64,000 nucleotides of DNA from Brugia malayi (lineage: Eukaryota; Nematoda; Chromadorea; Rhabditida; Onchocercidae), in contig NW_025062477.1 in NCBI RefSeq assembly GCF_000002995.4, positions 8,032,649 through 8,096,648 of the forward strand, in the 5' to 3' direction. The stretch's first letter is position 1. Every line of letters starts with the position of its first letter. Made by a program: the position numbers and the translations under genes. The notes under the pieces are model-generated. The model was not told where the DNA came from and searched no databases. It worked only from the letters and a program-made list of their open reading frames with translations. This document shows positions 1-13,490 of the stretch, piece by piece.

Positions 1-891
1 CAATGTACTACACAATAGTAACCGAATAAGTGCAGTTGTAGATGATGATGTCATAATTCTAGACAGTGACGATGATGAGGAGGTTCAATGCTTTTTTCAG
101 TTCTTGACATTGGAAGCCTTTCTTCTAACATTTGTTGCTAACATTATTACAGCTCCTAACATTATTGAGCCCTTTTAGTGTTAGTTTTGATTTTCCTTTC
201 CTGGTATATGGTGTTCCTGTCGAGATGGAGTTCGCTTTCTTCATTTTTCTTATTCATTATACATTTTGCTTATTCATTATACACTTTGCTTATACATTTT
301 GCTTATTATTAGGCAGTGATGGGTTTGACTAGATAAAACAACTTTTCAAATTTTTAGATTCTACAACAACTGCCATCGCAAAGTTCTATGAGCAGAACTC
401 AAGGGCGGAACGTCATCACTCCTTCGGTTGTATGCATCGATCTTGATGACAGTGATCCAGTGGACTTATCACCGCACACATGTCAGACATCTTCCATACC
501 CTCCCCACCGTTATCGTTCAGCAGTAATACATTAGTGGCCGCGTCCACATCCTCGGCATCAGCAGCTGGCACAGCAGCAGCAGTAGTTGGAGGTTCTACT
601 CAGGTGAGTGCGACTCGTTCTATCATGCGCCGCCTACAGCGACAGCAATCGCGGCATCCGAATCAGTCGATGCCATATTTTACAAATCCTGCGATATCAT
701 TGGTACCACCACCACCTGATACTGTAGTAACAGGTACTAGTAATGCCGATTACTTCCATTCTTTCGAACAATCGTATCCTTATTATCAACAAGACTTTAC
801 TACCCGTTTAATTGTTGAAGAACTACGACAGTTTATGGCAAATATCCAGCAGTCAACAAATACACCCAATTTTCCTGGATACTCATCGTAG
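1..891 (+). CDS. Probable PIAS-type SUMO E3 ligase, C-terminal exons (5' end outside window)
   Basis: Partial gene: the last two exons, 2-82 (frame starting at base 2) and 358-891, stop TAG at 889-891. The junction is phase 0, with a GT donor at 83 and a TTTTTAG acceptor ending at 357. The first exon encodes a hydrophobic core VIIL inside an acidic stretch (DDDVIILDSDDDEE), a textbook SUMO-interacting motif. A second similar motif (VVCIDLDDSDP) lies early in the last exon. The rest is Ser/Thr/Ala-rich and disordered, ending in a short aromatic tail. PIAS/Siz SUMO ligases have this kind of tail after their SP-RING; C. elegans has one, gei-17. The SP-RING itself is not in the window, so the family call is inference; another SUMO-binding protein is possible. 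Confidence 0.42.
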
Positions 892-3800
892 TTGATTTAA
901 TAACTTATGTGGATTGATTGAATCTGTTTCGACCTCTTGTAAATTCACTTGGAATTTTGCTTGCAGAATATTTCGTCCACAATTTACCTCTGGAAGGAAC
1001 AGCTTCAACCTATATGATTACCATTTCTTTTCTACTTTAATGTTTGAGTATGTCTCTAGGAATCTTTAGCTCATCTGAGCTAACTCTTCAAATACAGTCT
1101 TTTTTGTTTTCATAATCATGCGCTATAGTTATATAATTTTGTATGCTTATAAGGGAATACTTTTTATAATGTAATTTCAATGAAGTGAATGTATGATACT
1201 TTTATCCTTTTCATTCCCTTCACTGTAATAAGATGAATCAGAAAGGAGACTTGATTTAAGAGTTAAGCAAATTGTTCTTGTTGCTACTGGTAGCTCCATG
1301 CGAACAATATTTTTGGAAGTAGGTATTATTTATGTGGAGGTCTAGCATTCATTATAATTTATGGAAATATTTTTATGATTTTGGTTGAACTATTTCATGG
1401 AACTTACTTAAGCAGACAAGTTTAACGTAAAAGCTGATGTTAGTCTGTACGAATACTAGTCACATTCAGAATTTAGAGATTTATTTCATAAAGAATTCAT
1501 TTCATCATCTATCTAATGTGGATATTCTTTTGTACATATAGAGAGCCGCAGAGAAGAAAAATGAAATGTGAAAATGTTATTTTAAAAATATTATGTTATC
1601 TTTACTCCTCAACATGTGACCTTGGTATTATTATGAACGAAAACAGTTTTTGTGATGTCCAACAGTTCGGTGATTTTTACATCACAAGCTTTCTCATGAT
1701 GTTTATTTTGGGATACCATTTGAAAATAGACAGGTATTTTGATTCGTGGACTTTCAACAAGAAACGAAGTTGATTTTTCCCAGATCTTTTTGATTTGTCA
1801 ACTTCATGTTTTCCTAGCACGACATTAACTTGGAGCATTGTAATCTCCAAATTGTATAAGATAAATTAAGTGTACTGGTCCGATTTCATATTAACAATTT
1901 AAATTCATGCAAAAAATTTAATCAATAACATGCAAGGACCGAGTGATAGGATTCTGAGATGGCAATGTCGATCTCTTTAGCTTATGTCAGTCCGTGTTTT
2001 CTTGTTATCTGTTTAGATCGATTTTCATGTACTATCATGTGCTATTTAAACCATTCAATAATTTTAGTTTTATCACAAAAATTTGCTTCTGCAGGATGTC
2101 TAAAGACAATACTCTGAGTATTTGTAATGTTTGGTAATTCGTAAACCATGACCTCCTCTCCGAAAGTCATCTACATTTAAATTCCTTTTATCCTGTTATT
2201 CAAGTTTGTAAGGTTTGAGGAGAGGCATATAAAAGCCTACTTTTAGTGTTTGGCTGCTGAAAGGATATGTGCGCGTTCAGCCTTACTGTTGTATGTTAGG
2301 ATTAATCTTTTTTAAAGAATACCAAATGAAACGACTTCGCTGGCACTTAATATCATTATAGTATATCTAAATGAAGATTTGGTCTTCACTTATTACAAAA
2401 ACAACTCAGGTATGTGCACAAATTTGTGTTTGTTTGCTGATAAATGTTAATTCTGGTCAAACCAGGTATTTCTCGCACTTGATTGTGCAGATTTCCAGTG
2501 TTTAGTTGGCAAACGCAAACGCGAATTTTCTCACATAGATCACGATACTATAATACACTGAAAAATGCCTGGTTTAATCAGAATTTTTATAAGCAAACAA
2601 AAACAGCCATGTTGTTCCACTTTTACTGCCTTTTCGCATTAACTTTTTGTTTCTGTGCTGAGCATTGAGGCTTCTGTCTTAAGAAATTTTTAAACATGTT
2701 TTACAAATGAATCGACAGTTATACAATAATGAGTGCAATAAAGTAGGGACGCATATTCATACGGAGAGTGTATTCACAATGCAGAACGAAAGCAATAGTG
2801 GAATTAACTTTTTCCAAGTTAAAGAATTGCCAGATAGCATTTCAGGCATATGTACTATTCTAAAAGGTGGGTACTTAAAGTAATGCAAGGATATCGTTGA
2901 AGGCTGTGGGAATATTCTCTACTCTTCATCCTATGCTGCTTCGAGAAATCTAAATTCAGCTTTATGAAGCAAAACATTAAGTAAGCAGGAAGGGAGGAAC
3001 TGAGTAATGCAAATCATTTTCTAAAAATACAATATTCAGCGAATTCTTAGTACCGGTCTTTTAGGGATCTCCAGATATCATCGGAAATAATGTGTCAGTA
3101 CCTTACAATAGGGATTTGAAGAAAACAAAAATAAGTTAGAACCTGTACTTTATATGAGTTCACCGGCAACAACGATATATCAGTTGGGTAGACACATCCC
3201 GTGATATTACATTTATAAAATGACTAGAAAAACAGAAAAACGGCTTATAACATATAACGCTGACTTTGTAGAACTATATTTGAAGCAAACGGACAACTAT
3301 TAAATAAAAAAAAGTATCGCTATTCAGTGAAATTCCATACGGTTGTTTTAAAGGGAAGCATGAATGAGTGTCTAATCCAGTTGTTCCTATAAGAGACCGA
3401 TTAATTCCGTTCGATGTTATAGATCCAAGTTTACTAAACAGATTGTATCAGCAAATCAGGCTTCCTTTCCCTGTGAACATGATTGAATATCAAAACTTTC
3501 AAACGGAAAAGAAGGAGGTATTTATCAATTTTGACGGGGATAAAAACTTTTCACAATTTTTTCCAAACGAATAATGATTCGCTACACGAAATGCTATATT
3601 TAATTTAATAACACACTTTGTAGAGCAAGAATTTTTCATTATATCAATGTATGCAGATGACACCTTCGGAAAAAAATTGGAATTTGGGTCCCAAATAAAT
3701 TTAAAAAATCTGACATTTTTTAAAGTCGCCTCAACATATGCATAAATCACAGGAATTGTTCAGCTTTCTTAACTTTTGAATATATTGCGAGAGAAAGGAA

Positions 3801-4625
3801 GCGCATGCACTATCTGATGGGAAGAGAAAGTTTGAGAATATAGTGGATTTGAGATTTAGAATCGCGTGAAAGATAATCTCCTGCTCAAGAATGTAATTTG
3901 TTAAGAGTTTCAGAAAACTGACGAGAGTTTAAAATTCGTGACGGTTTCCTATCAGACCGAAAATTTCCAGAGTATAGACATTTAAAAGATAAATAATTAG
4001 TGTTATATCAAAACTAAATATTACTTACACTATTAAAAATGTTCTTTGCCAGTGAAAATAGTGTTATAATTAAAAAATCTCAACATAAAATGGCATCTTA
4101 GAAAGATAACTGGTGAAAAAACGCTACATGAAGAACATGAATAATTGCTCGCGGCTTGTTTAAAGTTTATGATTTACAAAGACAGACTGGCCATGGAAAT
4201 TTGAATTAGGAAATCAAAAAATACCAAGATGATGAGAATAAAGCACACGTAGAAACAATTATTCTACTACAAAAAAAGTAAAACAGCTAGTGTAAAATCA
4301 AGCTAACCTTCTCAGAAAAGGAATCGATCCAGCTACTGATAATTTGAAATACACAGCAATGGAATAAGTTTGAAAGTTACGAAAAGGACTTATATTTATT
4401 GAATGGACACATTTTAGCAGCTTTAAACCTGCCATATGTTAGTATTTCAATTCCTGAATTTGAGTGTTTTATCTGGATATAATCGGCTCAATACAAAGTA
4501 ATGGATTTGCAAAAAGCATGCAAAAAAAACTATGTCTATTAATATTCATTTTCTTAAACTTAAGAACCAAATGTAGGCCAAGACTTTTGAAATGAGAATC
4601 CCAACCAACTAATGGAATATTCATG
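892..4625. other. Intergenic region between two convergent genes
   Basis: About 3.7 kb between the stop codons of the SUMO-ligase-like gene and mef-2. It must hold both 3' UTRs. I see no multi-exon coding signal. The longest open frames are AT-rich and lack family resemblance; one small frame near 3360-3574 is listed separately. Confidence 0.6.
3360..3574 (+). pseudogene. Small frame with protein-like composition, apparently frameshifted at its start
   Basis: From 3368 to the TAA at 3572-3574 there is an open frame with mixed charged, Pro and aromatic residues (starting SNPVVPIRDRLIPFDVID), unlike the Lys/Asn/Ile-rich chance frames around it. The ATGs at 3360 and 3364 are both out of frame with it; one base too many after ATG AGT separates the second from the open frame. 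A GT donor-like site follows GAG near 3517. It could be a relic, a single-base assembly error, or an isolated exon with a weak acceptor. I do not recognise the protein. Confidence 0.18.
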
Positions 4626-5821
<1,196 letters not shown>

Positions 5822-7232
5822 ATTGATTTCAGCTAAAGCTTTCAATTAGCAACTGTTTAGTTAGAGTTCAAATATATTGAAAGAAAAGTGATTGTCAGTA
5901 ACAATTCATTAAAGAATACCCAGCAGCTGCACTGATTTCTTGTTGCGTTATCACTTGCACCTGCAAAGTTTTAAGCAATTTAATTTAACACTAGCTCTGT
6001 TCAACTGTTCTGATAACTGTTGATTCAGAATTAATTCAGGGTATAGGGAAACCAAAGCAAAATTGGCATTTCATTTCCTATGGTAATCTATTAAAAGTTC
6101 AAGTTAACTTCATACATATTTCTAATGCTAACCGTATTTCGAAAAAAAAAAAAAAAAACACAAGGGTCATTTTAATTGTCAATGAACAAAAATTAAAAGA
6201 CTAGAAAGGTGAGAAATGAAAAATTGTGGTACTTTTTATAGGCATATATTCACACACACTAATTTTTATAGACAAAGGATAGAAATATCTCAGAATTAAT
6301 CAATAAATCACATTTTCCATAGCCGACACCCAACATAAAAGTGTCAAAGGTATTATTCTGCAATGTTAACAACAATAAAGATGTTCTTCAACCAAAACAT
6401 GATAGCCAAAATCACTACAGCTATGACGGTTGATGATAAGATTCACAACCTGACGAATCCGCTGTTCATAAACTGTTAATCTTAAATTAACCAGATAGTA
6501 GTCAAGCTCGTAAGATATTGTATCATTATCGCTATGTTTTTACATCATCCAGTTATTAAATGCTCCCTTGGCATCAAGCTCGAAAGAAGCTTTCATATAT
6601 TACAACAAAAGATGCTGGGACAACAGCTGTGAAATGATTATGTTCGTATTTTCCAAATCGCTTGAGTCTTCACTGCTATTTTCACGATGTTACTAAAGCA
6701 GTAAGATCAAGCCTAACTGTCCGGGTTATTTGTCTCACTTTCACCACCTCAAAATCTTATAACAGCGAATTCCTGTTCTCTTATTTTTATAATGACGACC
6801 CCGCAACTTCACTTCTCCAACAAGTGCTACTGAAGAGATGAAGATTGCACTTCGTCTAGATTCTTTTAAATATCGACTGTTGAAATATTCAGCAGTCCTT
6901 CGTCGTCAAATCTCTTAATCCCATCTATATAGTAAAGAACGATTCTCAACTCAAGAACATGACTTATGCTAGACTTCAATGGTAATTGGAGAAAATAGAG
7001 ATCCAAGTCCGCTTGGTTTCAATGTTTGAATTAATTGCTCTGCTAATCTGTAACGGTGCAGTTCACACTTTCTGCCGAACATCTATGCTAATTCCATACT
7101 ATGTCCTTTCCCGTTCATCATAACATTATTTTGACCAGACGTAATAATTCTTATTTTTAAGTTTCACATTGATATACATTAGTTTCTTTCATAATATAGC
7201 TGATATTTTGTGATCAACTTGACAATGGAGAG

Positions 7233-7288
7233 AAATCGTTATTTAATTGAATATGAACGAAAATCGTTATTTAATTGAATATAAACGA
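7233..7288. repeat. 28-bp tandem duplication
   Basis: Two adjacent copies, 7233-7260 and 7261-7288, each beginning AAATCGTTATTTAATTGAAT and differing at one base (G versus A near the end). It lies upstream of mef-2 and contains an AT-rich core, but no regulatory role can be read from it. Confidence 0.9.
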
Positions 7289-7689
7289 AAGATCAAGCTC
7301 AGCTAACGCCCTTAAAGCTTCAACTGGTACCTTTAAAGCTTTAAAAATAAAATGTCCATAAAAAATAATGGATGATTACGAAGAAATCACCCTCAAACAA
7401 CAGATTTTTCGAAACTGGCTTTCTGATAATTAAAAGAATCACTACTAATATAAAATTTGAATAATCTATGCGGAATAATGTACCCTTTTTGAATAAGAAA
7501 AAAATAGACAAGTACACGGGTTATACAAAAATATTATTCTTGTATATACATACATATTAACAAAATGAAAGAGTTCTAGGAGTTATTGTGTTAATGAAGA
7601 TTTCACAGCAATAAATTAAAAACCGTGACTTAATTTAATTGAAAGAAACAACAACTAAATGATATTAAAAAATCCAACCATGATACCAA

Positions 7690-7762
7690 CAATGAACGCA
7701 ACAACAACAACAAAACAACTACTTCTACTACTACTACTATTATTACTACTAATACTACTAGT
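7690..7762. repeat. Trinucleotide microsatellite (AAC, then ACT/ATT)
   Basis: Runs of AAC followed by imperfect ACT and ATT triplets in intergenic DNA upstream of mef-2. No coding context. Confidence 0.8.
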
Positions 7763-10700
7763 GCTATTACCATTACTGTTATTCTATCGTCAGAATGAAC
7801 AAAATATCATTTCCTAAAAATGAAGCAGTAGAAAGCTACAACACGGTCCCACTTAATAAGTGTCACTTAATTTGAAAATAATTGATTCATTTCACTTTTA
7901 AAAATATGAAAGCAATACAGATATCCCGTTCTAGCAGAATAATGTGACATGTTCTTTCTGAAGTTCCAAGTAGCCATGTTTGCAATGTAACTGCTATGGA
8001 TTTGGCAATGAATAGGAAGATGAATAAAAATAAAGCTCTACATGTTTTCTACAATAGCATCGTAACAATTCATAATTCGTGACAACATTGTTTCACAAAT
8101 ATGCTAAATGATGGTATTTCTGAGTGAAGCGAATTATGCAAAGAATCGCTGTTATTCGTGTTGGAAAAGTGATGTTTTTATTACTGCAAATTAAAGAATA
8201 GACTGTTCTCACTTTTCCATTAATCAGTCTTATTATTTCAGCAAAGATGAACAAGCATATTAGATAAGCAATCATGCAGATTCTTTTCATAATAGATGGG
8301 GTCATTCAAGCACCTCGAGATAGATAAAATGATGGACCATTGAGGAACATCACTAAAATAATACTGAAATTAGCAAGATTAAAATTAATGAGCCGTTATT
8401 TGAAAAATTGTGGAATTCTCACAGAATCAAGGAATGCATGATATCTATCACTGCACCTTTCCGATGATTGCCACAGTGAGTATACAAACATGCAATGGCT
8501 TAGGAAGTGACGTCAATTCTTCCAGAAGGTTAGTGTGCTTTGAAATTTCTTTTCCGTTTCCTTTTTCCTCTAAAATTTATTTCACATAGCAGCCTCATGA
8601 GCCTATTAGCATACTTGCATAATGTAACACTCAATTTGCTCTACAACAAATTTCCGAAAAATGACGCATTTACATGAGTTTAATAGCTATAGTAAACTGT
8701 TCAATATTTTGATATGTGCAGAATGAATGATATGTCAAAATTAACTGAAATAGCACGACGTAACTACAACATAAATACTAAAATAAATCAATCATATGGC
8801 AGAGTATAGAGTACAGAGGAAGTCAATCATTACGATGAATAGGGGAAATTAAACAATACTGCCACCATTCACCATACAGGTCAAATAGAATCTATCAATA
8901 ACGCTGTTCAAAAAGAGAGCTAACATGAAATCAAAAGTGATGACAACATACCTAGTACACTGAAATACATATAATATACTAAGTTTCGCATGCCGATAAC
9001 ATGATAATGTGTATCTGTGTGGTGTGCTGCTTGTTTCTATCGCCGTCAACATCGTCGTCATCGTTGTCAGCATTATCCTTAATACTGGTGCTACCAGCTA
9101 ATGTACCAATTTCTGTCGGTTTCAGCATGCCAACAAAAGTGAATGCTGGGATGCACAGCAGAAATAAACTTAAGATGTGATGAATGAGACAGCTGGTAAC
9201 TTCAAGTTATACGCGATGACGCAGAAATGATGGAGCATTAGCAGTAAGCAATAAAACATCATGTGATTCGATAGGATAAGATCCTCAAATGAGCCGTTCG
9301 AAAAGACTGCTAATGTCGAGAGGAGCTGCGAACAAGAGAGAGGAAGAGAATGAGAACAAATTTTTAGTGCAAGCTCAATTTTATCCGCGAGTAAATCCGA
9401 GAAGATAGCATTGATAAGCTGCATTGGTGACATTTAGACTCCGAGGAAAGACTGTAGTTAATAGCGAAGTGATACTAAAACTGACAGTGATAGACAACGG
9501 GTTATTAAATTGCAGTTAACAATGATAATAAGTGCAATAAATGCTGAATTAATTAAGTCAAAAGCTGACCATAATCAACTCCAGCTTTTCCTCTCTACTA
9601 TCTCCACAGTTAGCGCACATTCACTTACAGAATTACCAAGAACTCAAAACTCTGCCTTTTTCCCATCTCCAGAAATATATCCAAACATATATATTTTAGT
9701 TATTTAGACGAAAACACAGATACACACACTACTGATAGATATTATCACGTTAAGCTTATGAGAACCCTCACGCATTCGTGTGCCACGCACGTAACTGAGA
9801 CAAGCAGCAGTAAACAAACACACATACTGCACATATACAGAGATTATTGAGAGGCCTTAGTGATCTGGTTTTATTAGTTTTTTCATTGCCTATAAAAGAT
9901 CTGAGAAAATCCATATAATACTGCGGTGTTGGTTAGGGTAAATACATCCTTGTATCATAAATCATAAAATGGTCATTTTTCTCCTCAATTAACTGATAAT
10001 GGATATCAAAATCAAATACTAAATGAAATGAAATTGGGAAAATTTTTAGTCAATATCTAATTTTCAGAATATTTAATAAAAGTAATCAGGCAACAGATAT
10101 TTGGAACTTCTGTGAATACGCAAGAAATAAAAGTTAAACTAATAATACTGCAAACAAGAATAAACTCACTTGAAGAAGATAAGAGCTAATCTGCTAACTT
10201 TTCCATTAGTTCATTCCGACATCATATCTTAATGGTTGCATTATGTATCAGTTCAACTTTCCAAATTCAACCTGTCAATCCCTTCAATGAAAAAAGGCTG
10301 GTATCAAGATTAGATGAAGTTTATCAGAGAGCTATCAGGGCAGTTAAACAGGACTTTCCTGTTCAAAGTCGACCATATTGCATTACACAAGACAGAAAAT
10401 AACCACATCATACCATAGCAACCAATGTTTCATTCATTAAAACCAACAAAAATAACTCGCGTGAAGACAAAGATATTTTTGTCAAACACGTGAAAAATGC
10501 CTGATAGCTCTCTGATTACGCTGATTGCTGGTAACTTTGAGCAACAAGCATTCACAAAGAATTAATTCCCTTCACAGAGTCGAAATTACTTCAAGGCTAC
10601 TGAAGTGAAGAAAAAGGTGGAGTGAAGAAACAAAAAATGAATTTATAGTTAAGGTCGATTAACAGCTTCACAAAAGGAATGATAAACCTACCAGATCTCC

Positions 10701-13481
10701 GACGAAGTTGAGAATGACGAGTTTGAAAGCAAAAGACAGGAGTAAAAAGCATCGCCAATACCACGGCGTGCAACGAAGTTAGTTGATGACGTCGTTTGAA
10801 TAGCTACTATCGTCACATACACATACAAACACGCACACATACACACAAACACATATGAATACACCGACACTATATTACATACATACCTGGTGTTGGAAGA
10901 TAGACAAAACATATAAAGCGCAGAAATATGCGCACATACAGACATACATCAAAGTGTCGGTGACGTGAGCATCGAACAATCAAAATTTGAACGGAAAAAA
11001 GTCACACAGACAAATCGGCTAGATCGTAACCATCGGTTCATTGCGTTCTGTTATTTACATCCCATCTAACAGTGTCCTAAGCATTTCTGTCTATCTCACT
11101 TTCGGTTGGTTATTTTTGTGTTGTGCGCTGATGTCGTGTATTGAAGTAATCTGTTCCCCTACCTTCTCGTGTATTGTCCCGTCATTTTGATATTATGAAA
11201 CTAACTGTACGTTAGTTAATCGATTAGGTATTTTGTTTATATTAATATCTAAAGGCTCATCACATAGTGTTACCATGATCTCCTGGATGATCAAGGAAGC
11301 TATGTCAGTCTAATTTAACTCTCGGAACAGATGATACTCCTCCATTCGTAATGAAATAGTTTTTTTCATAAACGTTTTTATTTATAAAAAACAGAGATCA
11401 TAATTTTATTTCCTTTCAAAACCTAACATACTAACGACTTAATGAATTAATTAAACTGATCTATCTAGCTCAAGTGGATGGATGACAATATATTTCCAGG
11501 TTCTAATAGGAGTTGCAAAAACGAATAGAATAAGGAGGAACTTAAAGTTCAAGATTCATAAAAGAAAGCCTAATAAATCAACAGGTAATATGAGAAAAAT
11601 CATTCCCACTACAACTCTGCCATTGTAAAATTAAACTATTTTCGGCTATTCTGAAATTTCCTCATTCATTCTTTTTAAAAACGTTTCGAATCATAAGAAG
11701 CTTTTGCAACTGATGCAGAATTCTGTCTGAAGAACACAGATTCATTCATAAATAAAAGAGAACAAAACAGATAGTGATAATATCAGGTTAGGTTTGAATT
11801 CTTTCAAGATCAGTTGCAATAGAAATGCAACTCTTAGTAGAAATTCTATTCTGGTCTCACAACTCAAGAATTAGTTTGGAAGTAAAAAAAAAAAAAAAAA
11901 AAAATTTTAATCTAGAAAACTGAAACGCTTTTTCCAGAAAATTAATAAATTACCTTTCCTGGAAAAGAATTTTTCGAAAACACAAATATCAATATATATT
12001 CAAAAGAGAATTTATGAGATTTTTGAAAAGTTGGAAGAATTGAGTTATTTAAATGTACATTTTCAAACAGGATACTGCTACTGTAAATAAATGAAATGAA
12101 ATCATAGCAGTCTCAAAATATAACTAAAATTATCTCTCTAAAATAAATAATGACAAGAAACTATATCAGTCCTCACTGCACTTTAAAAAAGCGTTTCTTC
12201 ATTAAGCTTAATAGACGTAAAGAGTGTACTGCTTTCAATTTAAGAATGATTAATGATAAAAACATTAGTGACAATAGTTGTAACTGAATAGCTTTTATCA
12301 GCTCATTTACCTTTACTGAAGAATGAGGTCCATTTCAGAATTTAAGTCTCTCTTTAGACTGCCAAAATCGAACTGTGTCATTAGTCATAAGACAGTTTGC
12401 TGGGATACACATAGCGACGGGTATAGCATTCAATCGGAGCACAACCTGTCTCATACGCTCTACTTCTCTACTAAAGGAAATATCAGTGACATGCATTAGC
12501 ACTTTCGCTCAAAAATTTCCATGAAATAGAAGTGAAGAAAAAAGGCGAACATTTAGAAAACTTTCTTCTGGACAAATGACAACTTCTCTTTCTTATTGTT
12601 AAGAACTGCCTAACACATTTGCATACAAACCACACACACACACACACAACAAGAAACATTTTCAGCTTCTTCAACTTTAGAAACAATTTTGAACAAAGAA
12701 GAAAGGAATGAAAGCCTTCGGCTGCACTTCTTGGCAAATAGCTATTATTTATACTGAGTGGTATGAGAGTTCTCATGACTTGACCCGAGGTCATCTATCA
12801 CAAAAGAATTCCAAAATCGAAATCATAATATTGGTTTTATGTCGATGTATCTAATGAGAACAGCGTTGCTTATATTGACATATATACATGTTCCCCACTT
12901 AAGATCAATTCGGAGAGTTTAAAGCGCTTTCCATCTATAGGTGAAATGAGTGAGGAAGCTGGCAGCAAGGAAGTGAGCTATTGCTAACTTGCTTGCTGCG
13001 ACTTAATTGCCTCTCATTTCCTCATAATATATTGGTATATCATCAACAATATCTATGATACGGCAGCTCTAACAGGTAAGAAAGAAGTTAAAATGAAACA
13101 TCTCCAAATAACCAATAAAGCACTTACATTCATAACCAGGTACTGCAAACACATGGATCGACATTTTCGTAGCGCCACTTCGGCTGCATGAATGGGCTAC
13201 AAGCACATTTTGAAATTTAAATTGTGCGAAGCGCTATTCGATATGTCGTGGAAGGGATGTACCTCTTCCTGAAAATGGGCAGATACCGCAGTCCTTAGAT
13301 TACATTGACCTTTCACTTCTCATTCGCCCATTTTGCAACAATCATTGTTAAACTGTGAGTTGTTACTGTGCGTGTATGTCAGACGATTTCATGAGCGGTT
13401 TGTTGCCCATTGCAGTACTTTTTATCTTGAATATTTGTAAATTTATTGTCCTTAATTATTTCATTCTGAAAAGGATTTGAT

Positions 13482-13490
13482 AATTGCAGT
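13482..13490 (+). other. Splice acceptor directly before the CAF-1 start codon
   Basis: TAATTGCAG ends at 13489, one base before T and the ATG at 13491. In nematodes an acceptor immediately before the start codon with no obvious upstream exon is the usual appearance of a spliced-leader trans-splice site. A cis-spliced 5' UTR intron cannot be excluded. Confidence 0.5.

Larger units (their letters stand above)
5822..13490. other. Long upstream region between divergent mef-2 and CAF-1 genes
   Basis: About 7.7 kb between two start codons pointing away from each other, so it should contain both promoters and any untranslated exons of mef-2. I found no convincing coding exon on either strand. It contains a 28-bp tandem duplication (7233-7288), AAC/ACT trinucleotide runs (about 7690-7760), a CA run near 12630 and poly-A tracts (6145, 11885). 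Confidence 0.6.

Noticed and set aside
12483..12794. 103-codon minus-strand frame upstream of CAF-1
   Set aside because: It has mixed low-complexity composition including a translated CA repeat, no splice context and no family resemblance.
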